From: Ardenticatenaceae bacterium
GTDB taxonomy: Bacteria; Chloroflexota; Anaerolineae; Promineifilales; Promineifilaceae
DNA: 64,000 nt
Reading direction: 5' to 3'
Assembly (NCBI GenBank): GCA_020634565.1
Contig: JACKBN010000017.1
Location: 62,001-126,000, forward strand
Every line of letters begins with the position of its first letter. Position 1 is the first letter of the stretch. A model generated the notes under the pieces. It was not told the origin of the DNA and ran no database searches. It saw only the letters and a program-made list of their open reading frames with translations. The translations under genes and the position numbers were made by a program. Below are positions 61,495 to 64,000 of the stretch, piece after piece.

Positions 61495-64000
61495 ATGGCT
61501 CAACTCGCCCTTTCCTTTTTAGGCACATTTCAGGTGGTGCTGGGGGATGATCTCATCACCAAATTTCGCTCGGCCAACGTGCAGGGGCTGCTGGTCTATC
61601 TGGCGCTGCATCCGGGGCGGGCGCTGTCGCGTGATGTGTTGGCAGCGCTATTTTGGCCCGACGAGCCAGACAGCACGGCACGCACCAACTTCCGCCAAAC
61701 GCTGTACCAATTGCGCAAACTGTTGGAAAAAGGAGAGGACGCGGAACGGTCGTTTCTCATCGTCACCCGCCAAACCGTGCATTTCAACCCCGACAGTGAC
61801 CACACTTGCGACGTTACTGCCTTTTTGCAGGCGCTCAAGTTGGGGGATTTGGCAACGGCCGTTACCACCTACACAGATGATCTACTGCCCGGCTTCACCT
61901 GCGACAGCCTGGAATTTGAAGATTGGCTGCGTCGCGAGCGGGAACGGCTGCACGGGCTGGCGCTGGATGCGCTGCAACAGCGCACCGATTGGCTGCTGGG
62001 CAGCGGCAATCTGGCCGAGGCCAAGGCGTTGGCCCAGCGGCAGCTGACCCTGGAACCGTGGCGCGAAATGGCTCACCGCCAGCTGATGCAGGCCCATGCT
62101 CTGGGCGGCGACCGGCAAGCGGCGCTGGCCCAGTTTGAAAGCTGCCAGGCCATTTTGTGGGAAGAACTCGCCGTCGAGCCAGAGGAAGAAACGGCCGTTC
62201 TCGCTGAAAAAATTGCCGCCGGAGAAACGCTCGCCCCGCAAACCCGCCCACAGCACAACCTCATTGCCCCCGTAACCGCCTTCTTTGGCCGCGAGAACGA
62301 TTTGACTGCCGTGCGCGCCCGTATCACCAATCGGGCTACCCGGTTGGTGACGCTGGTGGGCGAAGGCGGCATCGGCAAGTCGCGGTTGGCGCTGGAGGTG
62401 GCCTGGCAATTGCGTGAGCAGTTTGCCGATGGCGTTTGGTTCGTGCCGCTGGTGGGGCTGGAACATTTGGGAGGTAGCGCAGCCGGGAGCAATCCCCCGG
62501 AGGTTATCGCCACGGCCGTTCTGCAAGCTCTCGATCAGCCATTGGCCGGGCAACAATCGGCCAAAACGCAGCTGCTGACCTTTTTACGCCAGCGCAACCT
62601 GCTGCTGGTGCTGGACAATTTTGAGCCGCTGTTGGACGGCGCGCCGCTGGTGTTGGAACTACTCCAGCAAGCGCCGGGCTTGTGCGTCATCTGTACCTCA
62701 CGCGAGCCGCTCAACTTTCAGGCAGAATGGGTGCTGCCGCTGGAACGATTGCCGCTGCCGCCCATCGCGGACCCGTTTTTGAACACAACGGCCGTTCCTC
62801 AAGACCCCACCACCTTTCCCGCCGTGCAGCTTTTTGCCGATCGAGCCGCGCGAGCAGACGGCCGTTTCCAACTCACCGACAAAAACGTGGCCGACGTGGT
62901 GACTTTGTGCCGCCTGCTGGCCGGTTTGCCGTTGGCGCTGGAATTGGCTGCCGCCGCACTGCGCCACCAAACGCTGCCCCAAATCATTGCCACCCTGCAA
63001 AATTCCATTGATACGCTGGCCACGCGACGACGCGACATCCCGCCGCGCCATCGCTCCATGCGCGCCGTGTTCGACAGCTCCTGGGCGCTGCTCACCCCGG
63101 CGGAGCAGGCGCAGCTGGCCAGCCTGTCGGTCTTTTTGGGGCCGTTCAGCGAGCGCGCAGCTGAGGCAGTGACGCAAGCGACGCTGTACGAGCTGCAAAC
63201 GCTGGAGGAAAAATCGCTGCTGCAAAAGCAGGGGGATCGCTTTGTGCTGCACGCCCTATTGCGCCAGTTTGCTGGCGAAAAGCTGGCCGCTTTCCCCGAG
63301 AACGAGGCCATCGTGCGGCACAGCCACTACTATTTGCAGGCCTTGGCCGATTTAGGCGGGGCGCTCAACGGCGAGATGCCGCATCTGGCGGGGCAGCGGA
63401 TCGCAAGGGCGTGGGAAAATGTGAAGGGGGCGTGGGAAACGGCCGTAACCCGTCATGATTTTGCTGCCATTTTGCCAGCAGTTGTGCCGCTCTCCGATTT
63501 TTGCCAAATTCGCGGCTTTTACCATGAAGGCGTGCGCCTGTTTGAGGCGGCGGCCAAAGCCGTGCGCCCAGCCGGACAGCCAGAGACGCTCGCCCAACTG
63601 CTGACGCAGCAGGCGGCCCTGCAAGTACGCCTGTCCAACTATGCGGCGGCCAACCAAATCGTGCAGGAAGCGCTGAGCCTGACGACAGATGCCTGGGTCA
63701 GAGCGCGCTTGCAGCTCACGGGAGGAGAAATTTTGTGGCGTCAGGGCGATTTGGCCACAGCTGCGGAACAAGTTCAGCAGGGCCTGGCTTTGGCGCAAAA
63801 AGAGGATTTTCGGCTGCTTCAGGCCGTTGCCACTTTTCATTTGGGCGTTGTTTTCGATTTACAAGGGGCGCACGAACAGTCGCTGTCCACGTTTGAACAG
63901 GCGTTAAACATTGCCCGACAAATAAAACATCGACGCCTGGTAGGCTTTGTATTAACCAGCCTTGGGCTGGTTGCACGTCGTCTTTCCCGTCTGGAAGCGG
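61495..64000 (+). CDS. AfsR/SARP-like regulator with N-terminal BTAD and NB-ARC domain (partial, runs off the end)
   Basis: From ATG 61495 the frame stays open to the window end, at least 835 residues. The N-terminus is an OmpR-type winged helix (LSFLGTFQVVLGDDLI) followed by a BTAD (DFLRRERERLHGLA-type helices around 130-240). The NB-ARC domain begins near residue 270, with Walker A GEGGIGKSR at about 289 and Walker B LLLVLDNFEPLL. TPR-like repeats follow from about 700. It is the usual AfsR order, opposite to the regulator at 10831. Confidence 0.85.
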   Translation, partial: MAQLALSFLGTFQVVLGDDLITKFRSANVQGLLVYLALHPGRALSRDVLAALFWPDEPDSTARTNFRQTLYQLRKLLEKGEDAERSFLIVTRQTVHFNPDSDHTCDVTAFLQALKLGDLATAVTTYTDDLLPGFTCDSLEFEDWLRRERERLHGLALDALQQRTDWLLGSGNLAEAKALAQRQLTLEPWREMAHRQLMQAHALGGDRQAALAQFESCQAILWEELAVEPEEETAVLAEKIAAGETLAPQTRPQHNLIAPVTAFFGRENDLTAVRARITNRATRLVTLVGEGGIGKSRLALEVAWQLREQFADGVWFVPLVGLEHLGGSAAGSNPPEVIATAVLQALDQPLAGQQSAKTQLLTFLRQRNLLLVLDNFEPLLDGAPLVLELLQQAPGLCVICTSREPLNFQAEWVLPLERLPLPPIADPFLNTTAVPQDPTTFPAVQLFADRAARADGRFQLTDKNVADVVTLCRLLAGLPLALELAAAALRHQTLPQIIATLQNSIDTLATRRRDIPPRHRSMRAVFDSSWALLTPAEQAQLASLSVFLGPFSERAAEAVTQATLYELQTLEEKSLLQKQGDRFVLHALLRQFAGEKLAAFPENEAIVRHSHYYLQALADLGGALNGEMPHLAGQRIARAWENVKGAWETAVTRHDFAAILPAVVPLSDFCQIRGFYHEGVRLFEAAAKAVRPAGQPETLAQLLTQQAALQVRLSNYAAANQIVQEALSLTTDAWVRARLQLTGGEILWRQGDLATAAEQVQQGLALAQKEDFRLLQAVATFHLGVVFDLQGAHEQSLSTFEQALNIARQIKHRRLVGFVLTSLGLVARRLSRLEA

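Noticed and set aside
1..64000. CRISPR arrays
   Set aside because: The word-like repeats have no constant repeat/spacer spacing, and no cas genes are visible.
1..64000. tRNA or rRNA genes
   Set aside because: I found no TTCGA-type T-arm with matching acceptor stems and no rRNA core motifs. A covariance search would settle it.

Overview
The window is about 57% GC by eye, densely coding, and carries no rRNA, tRNA, CRISPR array, phage gene or transposase that I can see. The mix of genes fits an uncultured Chloroflexota (Anaerolineae-like) chromosome. It includes MalT-like and BTAD/NB-ARC regulators, a fused E1 alpha-beta 2-oxoacid dehydrogenase, an ETF-type membrane Fe-S oxidoreductase, a glycine T-box, ECF and Liv transporters, and many self-complementary intergenic repeats. 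The taxonomic placement is inference. No taxonomic marker gene was compared.

Layout. 1-5.8 kb: S58 peptidase, MarR regulator with a divergent DUF998 membrane protein, Asp/Glu racemase, two tandem glycerophosphodiesterases and a small membrane protein. 5.9-10.5 kb: a cobalt/magnesium chelatase gene split by a dnaX-like slippery site, a methyltransferase, an alpha/beta hydrolase and a small membrane protein. 10.8-16.5 kb: a MalT-like regulator with a C-terminal BTAD, a D-cysteine desulfhydrase-like PLP enzyme and a TPR protein. 16.5-20.9 kb: a consensus promoter and a structured leader with terminator and RBS-masking hairpin, driving a PPC-domain gene, a complete ECF transporter (S, T, A1, A2) and a YedF-like DsrE protein. 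20.9-24.2 kb: a GT39-type transferase and a clan GH-A glycosidase. 24.5-31.3 kb: a membrane Fe-S oxidoreductase, a lipoprotein, and the E1 and E2 of a 2-oxoacid dehydrogenase. 31.6-35.8 kb: two MFS exporters, a thioredoxin and an unknown protein. 36.2-43.6 kb: a STAND/TPR protein, arylamine N-acetyltransferase, 2H phosphoesterase, GNAT, MenH-like hydrolase, methyltransferase and HxlR regulator. 43.6-47.5 kb: a DCC-family redox gene with an in-frame TGA, glyS under a T-box, and aceK. 47.6-59.3 kb: a minus-strand block with a Liv ABC transporter, two CoA ligases, an enoyl-CoA hydratase, two MaoC proteins and a hydrolase, probably for uptake and beta-oxidation-like breakdown of a carboxylic acid. 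59.3-64 kb: a CoA-ligase remnant, a patatin, a small protein, and an AfsR-like regulator running off the end.

The most notable observations are these. (1) A candidate new selenoprotein at 43567: UGA replaces the second Cys of the DCC-family CxxC motif and is followed by a hairpin that fits the bacterial SECIS rules. (2) The 8-bp palindrome ACGGCCGT occurs about 108 times by eye, where 1-2 are expected; this is a HIP1-like iterated palindrome. (3) Intergenic word-like inverted repeats have also entered reading frames in frame, up to four times in one gene. (4) There is a programmed-frameshift signal in the chelatase gene. (5) An unassigned dual-mode leader RNA precedes the PPC/ECF operon.
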